Source: CAZABG01 sp964460985 | GTDB lineage: Bacteria; Chlamydiota; Chlamydiia; Chlamydiales; Parachlamydiaceae | Direction: 5' to 3' | Assembly (NCBI GenBank): GCA_964460985.1 | Contig: CAYWQX010000003.1 | Location: 40,417 to 104,416 of the forward strand | Length of the DNA stretch: 64,000 nt | Shown here: positions 54,141-63,515 of the stretch, piece after piece | Position numbering within the stretch: the stretch's first letter is position 1 | Layout: each line of letters starts with the position of its first letter | Position numbers and translations under genes: made by a program | Notes under the pieces: model-generated | Databases searched by the model: none | Told to the model about the DNA's origin: nothing | The model's input: only the letters and a program-made list of their open reading frames with translations

Positions 54141-54665
54141 ATCGCTTAAAAGCTTCCCTTGAAGGTCTTTGAAAGAAAGCTGCGGCTGAATGTTCGATGG
54201 CCATTTAATCCCCACCTGAGGATCATTCCAAAGAAGGCATCTCTCGGCCTTAGGATTGTAGTAATCGGTGCATTTATAAAGAAAATCGCATGTATCGGAT
54301 AAAACTAAAAATCCATGAGCAAAACCGGCAGGGATCCAGGCCATTCTTTTATTCTCGCCGCTTAAAATCATCCCGGTCCACTTGCCGAAATGAGGCGAGT
54401 TTTTTCTCACATCGACTGCCACATCAAAGACTTCACCCGTTACGATCTTTACCAGTTTTCCTTGGGTGTTTTCAAGCTGGAAGTGAAGACCTCTTAATAC
54501 CCCTTTCGTGCTTCTTGAATGATTGTCTTGAACAAAGTCATGTTTTTGAAAAAGCTCGTCAAAAAGGCGTTTATTATAGCTCTCCATAAAAAAGCCTCTC
54601 TCGTCTCCAAAACACTTAGGTTCGAGAATTTTCACTTCAGGAAGGTCTGTATCAAGGATGTTCAT
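54126..54665 (-). CDS. rmlC: dTDP-4-dehydrorhamnose 3,5-epimerase
   Basis: The 179-aa cupin epimerase has the catalytic segment KGVLRGLHFQ (His) and DVAVDVRKNSPHFG, with AGFAHGF. It acts after RmlB in dTDP-rhamnose synthesis. It is on the opposite strand and 9 kb from rmlAB, so it is transcribed apart. ATG 54665 was chosen; the upstream open frame begins with TTG only. Confidence 0.93.
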   Translation of the reverse strand: MNILDTDLPEVKILEPKCFGDERGFFMESYNKRLFDELFQKHDFVQDNHSRSTKGVLRGLHFQLENTQGKLVKIVTGEVFDVAVDVRKNSPHFGKWTGMILSGENKRMAWIPAGFAHGFLVLSDTCDFLYKCTDYYNPKAERCLLWNDPQVGIKWPSNIQPQLSFKDLQGKLLSDLECL

Positions 54666-54751
54666 AATCAATTCATCTCGCAAGTTGATTGAATACGATA
54701 CCAGAAGGGGCCATTTTCTTTCTGGTAATAGTAGAGAATATCAATGGATGA

Positions 54752-55660
54752 TTAGTTGAATAACCTCTTTTTGAGTGGATCGATAAATTTAAAAATCGGT
54801 CTTACCATATCCTCTTCCTCGTTAAAACTGTTGATTAGAGCCTCTTTTTCCTCTTCGGATAAAGGCCGCTGGTAAAACATCTCTTTGCGGGGAATTTTAT
54901 GCTCGACACAGTATTTGACGGTACGGGTAGGATAGTGGTTGATCACGATATCGGAGGTGATGATTTTACGGCGAGGGAGAGAAAATTCCGTATAATCGGA
55001 ATAGCACAGTTTTTTGCCGTTCTTGAGAAGAACCGAATGAGGTTCGGTCATTTCTAAAACGTGTTTGGGCTGTACGATCACTTTAGTCCATTTATTCATA
55101 GCTGACTGGATAGGCCCTCTAAAAATCATATTCTCGATCAGTAAATTCCCTTTGGGAAGGGTCCAAATGCCAGAGTTTCCGTAGTTGATCCAATTGATGA
55201 CAAGCCCCCCTTTCGTTTCAAAATCCTTGAGAAGGAGATTAATGTTTTTTTTGTTCACAGGAACGATGAACTCATCGCAGTCAATAATAGCAAGCCAATG
55301 AGTTTTTCCCTTCATTCTCCGGATCCCTTCGTTATAGCAGGGAATCTGTACTTTATTGACCCAGTCATTCATTTTCTTTTCGAGAGGTTTACTTGGCCAA
55401 GGGAGGAGCTCTACAATATTCTGATCGATATAGGGCTTTAAGACCTGTTTAAAGTTGTCCCCGCTTTCATTGTTGTACAAAAGAAAATGATCCACGCCTA
55501 CTATTCGATGGTATTCAATCCATTCTTTAAGCCATGGTGCTTCGTTTTTAAAGATGGCAAGGACCGTTAATTGATACTCCATTTTTTTAGGGGGAGGTAA
55601 CACACCTTCCATAAAACTGAAGAAAGAAGAGAAAAGAAGACAAATTTGGATGAAGCGCAT
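54752..55660 (-). CDS. GT92/DUF23-type glycosyltransferase with signal peptide
   Basis: The 302-aa third paralog: LAIFKNEAPWLKEWIEYH, HFLLYNN and DCDEF (variant of DTDEF). A signal peptide (MRFIQICLLFSSFFSFMEG) precedes a PPPKK linker. The neighbouring fucosyltransferase has a similar EGALKPPLKAK after its own signal. It is divergent from that gene, with the two starts overlapping if the longest forms are used. Confidence 0.8.
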   Translation of the reverse strand: MRFIQICLLFSSFFSFMEGVLPPPKKMEYQLTVLAIFKNEAPWLKEWIEYHRIVGVDHFLLYNNESGDNFKQVLKPYIDQNIVELLPWPSKPLEKKMNDWVNKVQIPCYNEGIRRMKGKTHWLAIIDCDEFIVPVNKKNINLLLKDFETKGGLVINWINYGNSGIWTLPKGNLLIENMIFRGPIQSAMNKWTKVIVQPKHVLEMTEPHSVLLKNGKKLCYSDYTEFSLPRRKIITSDIVINHYPTRTVKYCVEHKIPRKEMFYQRPLSEEEKEALINSFNEEEDMVRPIFKFIDPLKKRLFN

Positions 55661-55706
55661 GAATTCGTGTCCTTTAAAAAAAGGTTTATTTATAAAAAAG
55701 ATATTT

Positions 55707-56588
55707 ATGATTTTTCAACTTGTTTTAGCAATCAGTTTTTTTTGTTTTAGCATAGCTGAAGGAGCTCTCAAGCCACCCCTTAAAGCGAAAGACGACTTTG
55801 TGGAGGGAACCCTTTTTTCAGGCAGATTAGGGAACCAGTTTTTTGAAGTGGCAGCTGCCTTAAGCCTTGCGATGGATCATCAGGTTGAAGCCTATTTTCC
55901 CGATTTCAAACACAAGAAGGGGGATAACATTCCTCTCTATGCAGAGACGGTCTTCTTTAGGCTTAATCAAAACCACCCTCCTGATAAAGCCAAGTACACT
56001 TACCGTGATAACGACGATTTCACCTTAAACCCTATCCCTTACCAACCTAAAATAAAGCTCCTTGGCTACTATCAATCCGAATACTATTTTGCGCACAATT
56101 GGGCGAAAATCCGCCCCTATTTTGAAGCGAGTGAAAAAATCAAAAAGTATTTGAGAGGAAAATATGCTCACTTAATCGATCATCCCAAAACGGTCGCTAT
56201 GCATGTGAGGGATTACGTTAAAGAGAGCGCTGAGAATGTCAAGTATTACTGGACGCTCGATATCCACTATTTAAATCAAGCAATGTCCTATTTTGATGCG
56301 GATAGCCTGTTTGTCGTCTTTTCCGATAACATCGAAAAGGCAAAAGCGCTTCTTCAACATTCAGGAAAAAATATCGTCTATATCGAAAACGAGAGAGACT
56401 ATCACGATTTTTTCCTCATGAGCTTTATGAAACACCAGATTATCTCAAATTCAACCTTTAGCTGGTGGGCAGCTTACTTAAATGACAACCCCTTCAAAAT
56501 CGTGATTGCCCCTAAAAATTGGTTTACACCTACCTTTCATGTCAAATCGGACAATATCGTCCCTAAATCCTGGATTCAATTGGAGTAG
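55707..56588 (+). CDS. Exported GT11-family (alpha-1,2-fucosyltransferase-like) protein
   Basis: The 293-aa protein has the GT11 blocks FSGRLGNQFFEVAAALSLAM, AMHVRDYVKES (HxR) and SNSTFSWWAAYLN. These enzymes use GDP-fucose. A hydrophobic signal (MIFQLVLAISFFCFSIAEG) precedes the mature domain, which is unusual for bacterial GT11. The longer open frame from 55650 would overlap the divergent gene and place 19 polar residues before the signal. Confidence 0.8.
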   Translation: MIFQLVLAISFFCFSIAEGALKPPLKAKDDFVEGTLFSGRLGNQFFEVAAALSLAMDHQVEAYFPDFKHKKGDNIPLYAETVFFRLNQNHPPDKAKYTYRDNDDFTLNPIPYQPKIKLLGYYQSEYYFAHNWAKIRPYFEASEKIKKYLRGKYAHLIDHPKTVAMHVRDYVKESAENVKYYWTLDIHYLNQAMSYFDADSLFVVFSDNIEKAKALLQHSGKNIVYIENERDYHDFFLMSFMKHQIISNSTFSWWAAYLNDNPFKIVIAPKNWFTPTFHVKSDNIVPKSWIQLE

Positions 56589-56591
56589 AAA

Positions 56592-57617
56592 GTGATATTA
56601 AGAAAAATAAAAAACAGCACATCTTTTATTCAAATATATTTAAATAAATCTAAACTTTTTTTGATTTTGCTTGCGGTTGTATTTAACGTTAACGCTTTTG
56701 ATAAAGTAGTTATATGGGGACACAAAAAGCACACACATACCCATTATTATATTCATAATGCCTTTTACATTGCTTTCAAATCACTTGGTTACACAACTTA
56801 TTGGTTTGACGATTACGATAATGTAGAGAATATTGATTTCACGAATTCGTTATTCTTAACTGAAGGCCAAGTAGATGATAAAATTCCGTTAAGGAATGAT
56901 GCAAAATATATATTACATAACTGCTCTAGTAAATACTCAGTTTTGCCAAAAAGCAATTTTATAACTCTACAAGTTTATACTGACGATCTTTTAAAAAATC
57001 CTAAAAATGAAAAAATCGAACCGTTCATTTATTACAACATTTCAGAACGTACTATATATATGCCCTGGGCTACAGATCTTTTGCCTCACGAAATTGATGA
57101 ACTACGAGAGAAAGTCAAAAGTAGAGAAGAGCAACCAAGAGTTGCATGGATTGGAACAATCGGAGATGGATATTTTGGAAATATAAATCAAATAAATCCT
57201 TTTGTATCCGCAGCTAAAGAAAGGGGGATTTCTTTTCTATCATTAGGTCCTGGTAATGCCACAATATCCGAAAATGTTAACATCATTATGAATTCATATA
57301 TGGCTCCGGCAATAGTTGGAAAATGGCAAAAAGAGAAAGGATATATTCCGTGCAGAATTTTCAAAAATATAAGTTACGGTGCTTTAGGAATAACAAACTC
57401 TCAGAGAGTCTTTGAGCTTTTTGAGGGAAAAATAGTTTATAATCCTGATACCTATCAACTTTTTTTTGATGCTGAAGAAAGAGTAAAATCTTATTCAGTA
57501 CAAGAAAGATTAGAAATGATGGAGTATGTCAAAAATAAACACACTTATATCAGTCGAATAGAGAGACTAATGGATTTTTTAAATATAGTTGAAAATGAAT
57601 TTAGAGAGCAAAATTAA
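56592..57617 (+). CDS. Exported glycosyltransferase-like protein (CgeB/GT-B-like)
   Basis: The 341-aa protein has a late GYIPCRIFKNISYGALGI and KHTYISRIERLMDFL, the pattern at the end of CgeB-like GT-B proteins. The signal (KLFLILLAVVFNVNA-F) follows a basic N-terminus. The GTG start is preceded by GGAG at a good distance. This gene and those to its right are clearly A+T-richer than the rml block. Confidence 0.65.
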   Translation: MILRKIKNSTSFIQIYLNKSKLFLILLAVVFNVNAFDKVVIWGHKKHTHTHYYIHNAFYIAFKSLGYTTYWFDDYDNVENIDFTNSLFLTEGQVDDKIPLRNDAKYILHNCSSKYSVLPKSNFITLQVYTDDLLKNPKNEKIEPFIYYNISERTIYMPWATDLLPHEIDELREKVKSREEQPRVAWIGTIGDGYFGNINQINPFVSAAKERGISFLSLGPGNATISENVNIIMNSYMAPAIVGKWQKEKGYIPCRIFKNISYGALGITNSQRVFELFEGKIVYNPDTYQLFFDAEERVKSYSVQERLEMMEYVKNKHTYISRIERLMDFLNIVENEFREQN

Positions 57618-58540
57618 TGAAGAAAACATTTATTGCGTTTTTATTATTAATCTCATTGGCTCTAAACGCTGAAGTTTTAATCATTACTCATTCTTATAAT
57701 CGTCCTGATTTCATTGATATTCAATGTAGAACCTTTAAAAAATTTCTAAAGGATACATACAGATTTGTGGTATTTAATGATGCAACCGATCCAGAGTTAA
57801 ACGGAAAAATAAATGATGTCTGCAAGCTATATGGTATTGATTGTGTTGAAATACCACAAGAAATACATACAAGACCATATCATAAAAGAGAGCCTGGAGA
57901 TCCCTTAAACAGACCGAATATAAGACACTGTAATTGCATTCAATATTCGTTAGATACGCTTGGATTTAATCATAATGGGCCTGTAGCTATTGTAGATTCA
58001 GATATTTTTCTTATTAGGCCTATAAGTATCGAAGCGCTCTTAAGAGAAGTAGATATTGTTGCTCCCATTCGAGGAGCTGAAAATAAAGTTTTTTATTTAT
58101 GGCCTGGACTATGTTTCCTAGCTATGGATAGACTTCCAGAAAAAGAAACTATGAATTTCAATTGTGGAATGGTGAATAATGCCATCGTCGATTCGGGTGG
58201 ACATACTTATACATACTTAATCAATCATCCTGAAGTTACTTTTAAAAACGCGATTGAGTATTGGGCATATCAGTTGTTTTGCCCTGATCGTTTTGTCCCA
58301 GATCATATGATTGATACTACGACTCCTGTTGAGATTCAAATTCAACGGCTTTCTCAGATGGGATTTAATGAACGAGAAATTGCCTTTCTTCAAAAAAAGC
58401 CTCATTCCATAAACTTCGCATTAGATAATCATTTTCTTCACTACAGAGCAGGTACAAATTACGACAATCAATCCAAAGAGTTTGATGAGCGCAAAAGTCG
58501 ATTAATAAATGATTTTATCAACGAAATTTTAGAGGAATAG
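57617..58540 (+). CDS. Exported glycosyltransferase-like protein (GT-A-like)
   Basis: The 307-aa protein has a canonical signal peptide (MKKTFIAFLLLISLALNA-E), then VLIITHSYNRPDFIDIQC. AIVDSDIFLIRP holds a DSD metal-binding site, and HFLHYRAGTNY is near the end. It is a relative of the partial gene at the right edge (63516). It overlaps the upstream stop by one base (TAATG). Confidence 0.7.
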   Translation: MKKTFIAFLLLISLALNAEVLIITHSYNRPDFIDIQCRTFKKFLKDTYRFVVFNDATDPELNGKINDVCKLYGIDCVEIPQEIHTRPYHKREPGDPLNRPNIRHCNCIQYSLDTLGFNHNGPVAIVDSDIFLIRPISIEALLREVDIVAPIRGAENKVFYLWPGLCFLAMDRLPEKETMNFNCGMVNNAIVDSGGHTYTYLINHPEVTFKNAIEYWAYQLFCPDRFVPDHMIDTTTPVEIQIQRLSQMGFNEREIAFLQKKPHSINFALDNHFLHYRAGTNYDNQSKEFDERKSRLINDFINEILEE

Positions 58541-58541
58541 A

Positions 58542-59150
58542 ATGAAACTATTTTTGCTATTGATCAATTTTGCTTTTTGTTTTGCGAGTGCCGGAGATCA
58601 GATTTCCTATGTTTCATTTAAAGATGTCTTTAAGCCTGAACTATCTTTTGATGCAATAGTAAGAGACGAAGAAGGCTTTGAAAATGATTTTTTGTTACTT
58701 CATTCAGTTATCAGAGAATATCAGCCAAAGAATATCTTTGAAATAGGAACTTGTGAAGGAAAAGGGACATTAATCGTAAAAAACGCAATACGTGAAGGAA
58801 TAGTTTATACTTTAGAGCTTCCGGCCGGTGAAGGTCCCTACAATATTTCAGCGGATCGAATAGGAGTTAAATGTACACTGCCATTTGTTCAGCTGATTGG
58901 CGATAGTATGACGTTTGATTATTCCACATATTTTCCGATCGACGCATGGTTTATCGATGGCTGGCACGATTATGAACATGTTTATTATGAAACAGAGCAA
59001 GCTATATTATCAGATCCGAAACTATTAGTTTGGCATGATTCAGATGTTCAAGAAGTTTTTCAGGCTATAATTGATGTAATGCAATATCATCCAAATTATA
59101 TAATTTTCCGTGTTGTTGATACTAGAGTGACTTATGCTGTCAAAATCTAA
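58542..59150 (+). CDS. Exported methyltransferase-like protein
   Basis: The 202-aa protein has a canonical signal (MKLFLLLINFAFCFASA-G), then IFEIGTCEGKGTLIVKN (class I Rossmann/SAM-type start) and DAWFIDGWHDYEHVYYE. This recalls the Methyltransf_24 group. Export of a SAM-dependent enzyme would be unusual. The stop overlaps the convergent gene by 4 bp. Confidence 0.6.
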   Translation: MKLFLLLINFAFCFASAGDQISYVSFKDVFKPELSFDAIVRDEEGFENDFLLLHSVIREYQPKNIFEIGTCEGKGTLIVKNAIREGIVYTLELPAGEGPYNISADRIGVKCTLPFVQLIGDSMTFDYSTYFPIDAWFIDGWHDYEHVYYETEQAILSDPKLLVWHDSDVQEVFQAIIDVMQYHPNYIIFRVVDTRVTYAVKI

Positions 59151-60103
59151 TATCTCAAACCATACCTACACGGCCAAGTAATGTTATTTTTCGGAAGATA
59201 AACTGATTGTATGTAGGGAGAAAAAAAAGCTACAAATTCTGATACATTACTGGTTGAATGAATAAAAACGTTACAGCGTGCCAAAAGAAGACAATCAAGA
59301 AGAACAAAAACACCTCCTATGTATCCAGGCTTTTTTGCATGAAATTCCTCCGGATGTGTAAGCCAATATGGAGTATTATCATAAATTAAATGCGATTCTT
59401 CTCTATTTGGACTTCTTACTGCAGGTAAATAAAATAAAAGTTCGCTAGAGAAATTTTCCTCAAATTTTTCAATTACTTCCTGACTGTCTGTCGCTAAATA
59501 AATTTTGAATGGTAGATCAGTTTTAATTTTACAAATCATATCATTAACTTCTGAGATGTAATCTTCCAGAGTTGGTGTTCCCTTGGGAGATTCTGCAACG
59601 TGGGCTGATCCCCATCTTACATGTACTCCAATACTATAAAATCCGGCCAAATTTTTTTTATAATATTCATCGAATTTCTTTAAAATTTCTGGTTTTATTT
59701 GAATATATTTATTTAATATCCTATTGATATTTAGTCGATATGGTAAATTTTCTTCATATGAAATCCAATGATCTATACAAAGCTGATCGTGCATTGTATG
59801 TTCTGTTTTGAGTGGAACTAAGCTTGTATTGTTTGAATTCAAAATTATTGGTTCAAAAAATAAGTCCCAGCCATTGTCTTGTGGTTTATCTTTATAAGGA
59901 AAAAATTCTTGAGACCAATCAACATTTATTTTTTTTAAATGGAATTCATTTCCTTTAATAAACGAGATGACCTTATTTAGCTCAGCAAAAAATCCTGCCC
60001 CAACATGAGACCTGATTACATATTCCGAAGTATCTGCAGCAAAAATTGCTGATGCTAATGTTGTTAAAAATATTGAAAATGCTAAATTAATAAATGAAGT
60101 CAT
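59147..60103 (-). CDS. Exported fucosyltransferase-like protein
   Basis: The 318-aa protein starts with a signal peptide (MTSFINLAFSIFLTTLASAIFA-A). SIGVHVRWGSAH gives an HxRxG site like those of GDP-fucose-using GT23/GT65-type enzymes, followed by FKIYLATDSQEVIEKFE, the usual donor-side strand. Family level is uncertain. A good promoter lies upstream. Confidence 0.6.
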   Translation of the reverse strand: MTSFINLAFSIFLTTLASAIFAADTSEYVIRSHVGAGFFAELNKVISFIKGNEFHLKKINVDWSQEFFPYKDKPQDNGWDLFFEPIILNSNNTSLVPLKTEHTMHDQLCIDHWISYEENLPYRLNINRILNKYIQIKPEILKKFDEYYKKNLAGFYSIGVHVRWGSAHVAESPKGTPTLEDYISEVNDMICKIKTDLPFKIYLATDSQEVIEKFEENFSSELLFYLPAVRSPNREESHLIYDNTPYWLTHPEEFHAKKPGYIGGVFVLLDCLLLARCNVFIHSTSNVSEFVAFFSPYIQSVYLPKNNITWPCRYGLRY

Positions 60104-60130
60104 TTTTTTTAAGGTATAATTTAATATTTA

Positions 60131-60158
60131 TCTATAATTTTTATGCAGGTCATGTCAA
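60131..60158 (-). promoter_or_regulatory. Sigma-70/66-type promoter for the exported fucosyltransferase-like gene
   Basis: On the minus strand, TTGACA (60153-60158) and TATAGA (60131-60136) are separated by 16 bp and lie about 30-50 nt before the start at 60103. Confidence 0.6.
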
Positions 60159-60271
60159 CTAGATTTTAAAAAATCTTTCCAGTTGATGATCTGAGATACT
60201 AGACTCATTCTGCTTATTTCTTGATAGCATTAGATAACGAAAATCTTAAGCGATTTTCTTGCTTAGAACAG

Positions 60272-61654
60272 TTAGTTTGGTTGTGAATTCATAAGTTTGA
60301 AAAGTTGATTTTTGGAGTCCCTTAACCACCAACTCTTATTTTCCATATAGATTTCGTATAGTCCGTTAGATTCTTTAACTTGTTTTTCAGAAGTTAATGC
60401 TAATATATTTGACAATATAACGATTGAGTCGTCAATCTTTGCGCTAAGATGATTATCTAACAAGTTTTCATTTAAAATCGCATGGACTATATATTTGTCG
60501 CCGTCTGCATGACCGCCATATAAAGTATTTAAGTCGTATTTAATCTTCCGACCATCATCGATACATATTGTCATGCAACTTTTCATTATATCAACACAAA
60601 CACTACCATTTTCAAAAGTTAAAAGCGTTCCTCGTTCCATGTCTTTTCTATAAGAACTCATATCAGTTTCAACTTCGAAGAGAATCGGATCTGATCCTTC
60701 TGATGAGAGGATGGCAGACATTTTATGGTAATCAGGGATAATATCTGATGAAATAAAATGATCATCTTCAGGATAACTAGAAAGCACTTCTTTTACTTTA
60801 TCTATTAATGAAAAATTTTCAGCACATAAATCCATAATTTCGAATTGTCGAGTTCTTGTAAAAAATCTATTATCAGCTATGGAATTTAATACAATTTTTG
60901 AGGGGTAGAGACCTAAAGATGAAATGAAATAAAGTGATAGATCAATGTCGTGAATTGATTTTTCAAGTAGAAGGCCTCCCCACAAACTTTTGAAACGCCT
61001 TGTTCCAAGTACAAATGATCCAAGTGCATGAAAAAAACCTAAGCGTTCCCAAGCTTTGATTTCTATTAATTTCCCAAGCCTTTTCTGGTAGTTTTTTAGT
61101 TGTTGGCTAACAATTAAAGCCATGCTTGAGTAACGTAAAGTGAGACCTATTAAGATGTTTCTATTTTTTACTATTGACCAATCAAATTCTTTAAACTCCT
61201 CTAGGGTTCTAAAAAGAGGTTTTTCCATAAAAATTTTCTTGCAATTAGACTTCTGCAATGAAAGTGATAAGTGATCGAAATGTCTGTCATTTCGCGATGT
61301 TATCCAAATAAGATCTACATTCTTATGTTTTTCAAAAAGGTGTTCAATCCCAATTGATGTATCTGGAAATAAATCTACATTCGAAATTGATTTTTGGTAG
61401 TCTTTTTTTAAAGGAGCATAAAGTTCATCGCATAAATTTAGTACATGATCGATACACTCTTCAGCATGGTTATCGCAAATTGCAACGATTGAAATGTCTT
61501 TTTTTTGCTCTAAACATTTCATCAATAACCATTGAGCTCGACCTCCATAACCCATAATAATCACGTTCTTAAGCTCTTGAGCATGGATTGAAGACGTGAG
61601 CAAAACAAAAATTATCAAAGATTTATAAATTAAAGACTGATTAAAGATAATCAT
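60272..61654 (-). CDS. Gfo/Idh/MocA-type oxidoreductase with signal peptide
   Basis: The 460-aa protein has a Sec-type signal (KSLIIFVLLTSSIHA-Q) and then a Rossmann start VIIMGYGGRAQWLL, VAICDNHAEE and LIWITSRNDRH, ending the dinucleotide domain with FMEKPL (the Lys-Pro catalytic pair). These enzymes oxidise or epimerise sugars with NAD. A Sec signal on a cofactor-dependent enzyme is unexpected, because most exported relatives use Tat. It overlaps the upstream gene by 14 bp. Confidence 0.75.
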   Translation of the reverse strand: MIIFNQSLIYKSLIIFVLLTSSIHAQELKNVIIMGYGGRAQWLLMKCLEQKKDISIVAICDNHAEECIDHVLNLCDELYAPLKKDYQKSISNVDLFPDTSIGIEHLFEKHKNVDLIWITSRNDRHFDHLSLSLQKSNCKKIFMEKPLFRTLEEFKEFDWSIVKNRNILIGLTLRYSSMALIVSQQLKNYQKRLGKLIEIKAWERLGFFHALGSFVLGTRRFKSLWGGLLLEKSIHDIDLSLYFISSLGLYPSKIVLNSIADNRFFTRTRQFEIMDLCAENFSLIDKVKEVLSSYPEDDHFISSDIIPDYHKMSAILSSEGSDPILFEVETDMSSYRKDMERGTLLTFENGSVCVDIMKSCMTICIDDGRKIKYDLNTLYGGHADGDKYIVHAILNENLLDNHLSAKIDDSIVILSNILALTSEKQVKESNGLYEIYMENKSWWLRDSKNQLFKLMNSQPN

Positions 61655-62744
61655 TATTAATATTGAATTTTTGGATTACGCTTTTCCAGCGATTCAGCAT
61701 CGTTTGACGGTGCAATACATATTTACTGAGAATTGTTTTTTTTAATGATACATAATCAGTTTTAACTATTTTATTTTTCAAATCTTCCCAAGAATCAAAA
61801 TAGGTAAAAAAGTCTTTATTTTCTGGGTTATACCATTCCGACAAGTAAAAAACTTTTTGATTTAACAATAAATGAATAGAAGGATGAAAAAAATTTTCAG
61901 TATGAGCTAATTGTTCAAAAAATGAAGCACTGGGAATAAAGTAAGGAATTCCAAGAGATACATTTTCAAAAAGAGCAAGATTGGACCATGCGTAAGGAAT
62001 ATGAATAATCCCCTGAAAGCCTAAAAGATCATAGGGACCATTATATCTACCACAATAATTATTAATGCCCAGATTGAATAAAAACTGTGAAAGATTCATG
62101 AAGATAGTTTCATTATGATAAGGGGGAAGAAAAAATGAAGCTTTCTTATCAACGTAAACAGGAATAAAGGTTTCTGATTTTTTTTTAATATCTAACGCGG
62201 TAGGTTTAATTGTTAAAAATCCAGTATCGATACCTTTTAATTTTGAGTAAAAATGTTCAAACTCACTATAGGCAATAATTGAAACGTTTTTTTGTAAGGT
62301 CGCTTTTTTTAAAAGATTATAATATTCATCATCAGGAAATTCGCAATCTAAGCTAGCATTGTCGGAATAGTCGATTCTATTGCAAATCCAAATGATCAAT
62401 GGTTTTTTCCAGCCATTTTGAAGAAAAATTCTTGAGAGAGGAGCGGTATCCGAGGTAAGAATAACATCAAATAACTCGAAATAATCTTTATGCAAGTTCC
62501 AAATTTTTTCAGCTCTTTTATGGCCTATGTTATACAGAGCGTTTCCTTTAGCGTAACCATCAAAAAAAAATGGTTCTAAACTTGGGATAAACCAAGTTGT
62601 GAGATCCCAATTTAATTCTTTTCCTATAGCATTTATTTCACATTCGCATCCTCGATGAAAAGTTAGATGTAAAACCTTAATCCTCTTGTCGGCACACTCT
62701 GAGAGAGAGATTAGACACAGAAGAAGAAAAAAAAGATTATTCAC
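61641..62744 (-). CDS. Exported glycosyltransferase-like protein
   Basis: The 367-aa protein has a signal peptide (MNNLFFLLLCLISLSECA-D), then KVLHLTFHRGCECEI and a GT-B-like C-terminal part with ALFENVSLGIPYFIP and a late HRQTMLNRWKSVI. No exact family is assigned. It overlaps the methyltransferase-like gene by 8 bp. Confidence 0.6.
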   Translation of the reverse strand: MNNLFFLLLCLISLSECADKRIKVLHLTFHRGCECEINAIGKELNWDLTTWFIPSLEPFFFDGYAKGNALYNIGHKRAEKIWNLHKDYFELFDVILTSDTAPLSRIFLQNGWKKPLIIWICNRIDYSDNASLDCEFPDDEYYNLLKKATLQKNVSIIAYSEFEHFYSKLKGIDTGFLTIKPTALDIKKKSETFIPVYVDKKASFFLPPYHNETIFMNLSQFLFNLGINNYCGRYNGPYDLLGFQGIIHIPYAWSNLALFENVSLGIPYFIPSASFFEQLAHTENFFHPSIHLLLNQKVFYLSEWYNPENKDFFTYFDSWEDLKNKIVKTDYVSLKKTILSKYVLHRQTMLNRWKSVIQKFNINNDYL

Positions 62745-63501
62745 ATGATTTCCTTAGAATTACTTGATATTCGTCCATCAAAATTTCAAAACCATTTTCT
62801 AATAAATATGGAAGAGAATATTTCGACTTTCCAAGATTTGATGTTTCACCAAATTTTTTGGGAGTTTGATTTTTAACATCATCAATCAACAATAATCCAT
62901 TTTTAGAGATAAGGTCTCTCTCAACGATAATCTTGGCTTCTTCTAGCTGTAAAAGTGCTGTAGGTTCGATGGGTGTCATATCTCCAGTGTCTAAATAAAG
63001 TAAATCAATTCCATTCGGGAAATCGCATTCTCTTAAATAATCTAGAGATGAAGCTACGTGATATGTGATATTGTTAAATCTTCCTGTCATTAAGCGGCAT
63101 CTTTTGATATGACTAGAAACTAAATCTATTGTGTGTATTTGTGGTTGAATATGTTCTAAACAGATGGCGGACATCATCGTAAAAAATCCTGCGCCCCAAT
63201 CCCAATTTTGGGGTTTTTCTGGAGACCAATACTGTTCATCATCAGAATTACACCCAATTAACCCTCCATGAGTAAAACTTCTTGACGTTCCTAATTCGAC
63301 AATTGTTTTTCCTTTATGAGCTTCAAACCACTCAAATGAAAACTTAAAAGTATCATAGCGTGATTTAGGCAGTTCGATAAACGAACTCCAGTCTTGACCA
63401 TCATAGGTGCCAGCATCAAGATAATCCTTATAGGGATCAAGAAGTTCGTTAGCATCTAAAAATGAAAATAATAAAAAACTAATATATGCAAGTAATTTCA
63501 T
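62737..63501 (-). CDS. Exported class I methyltransferase-like protein
   Basis: The 254-aa protein has a signal (MKLLAYISFLLFSFLDA-N), then TIVELGTSRSFTHGG (SAM loop region), IHTIDLVSSHIKRC, DLLYLDTGDM and LLLIDDV. The pattern fits a Rossmann methyltransferase. It lies 14 bp after the partial gene at the edge and is likely co-transcribed with it. Confidence 0.65.
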   Translation of the reverse strand: MKLLAYISFLLFSFLDANELLDPYKDYLDAGTYDGQDWSSFIELPKSRYDTFKFSFEWFEAHKGKTIVELGTSRSFTHGGLIGCNSDDEQYWSPEKPQNWDWGAGFFTMMSAICLEHIQPQIHTIDLVSSHIKRCRLMTGRFNNITYHVASSLDYLRECDFPNGIDLLYLDTGDMTPIEPTALLQLEEAKIIVERDLISKNGLLLIDDVKNQTPKKFGETSNLGKSKYSLPYLLENGFEILMDEYQVILRKSCE

Positions 63502-63515
63502 TTATTTGGCTCTCT

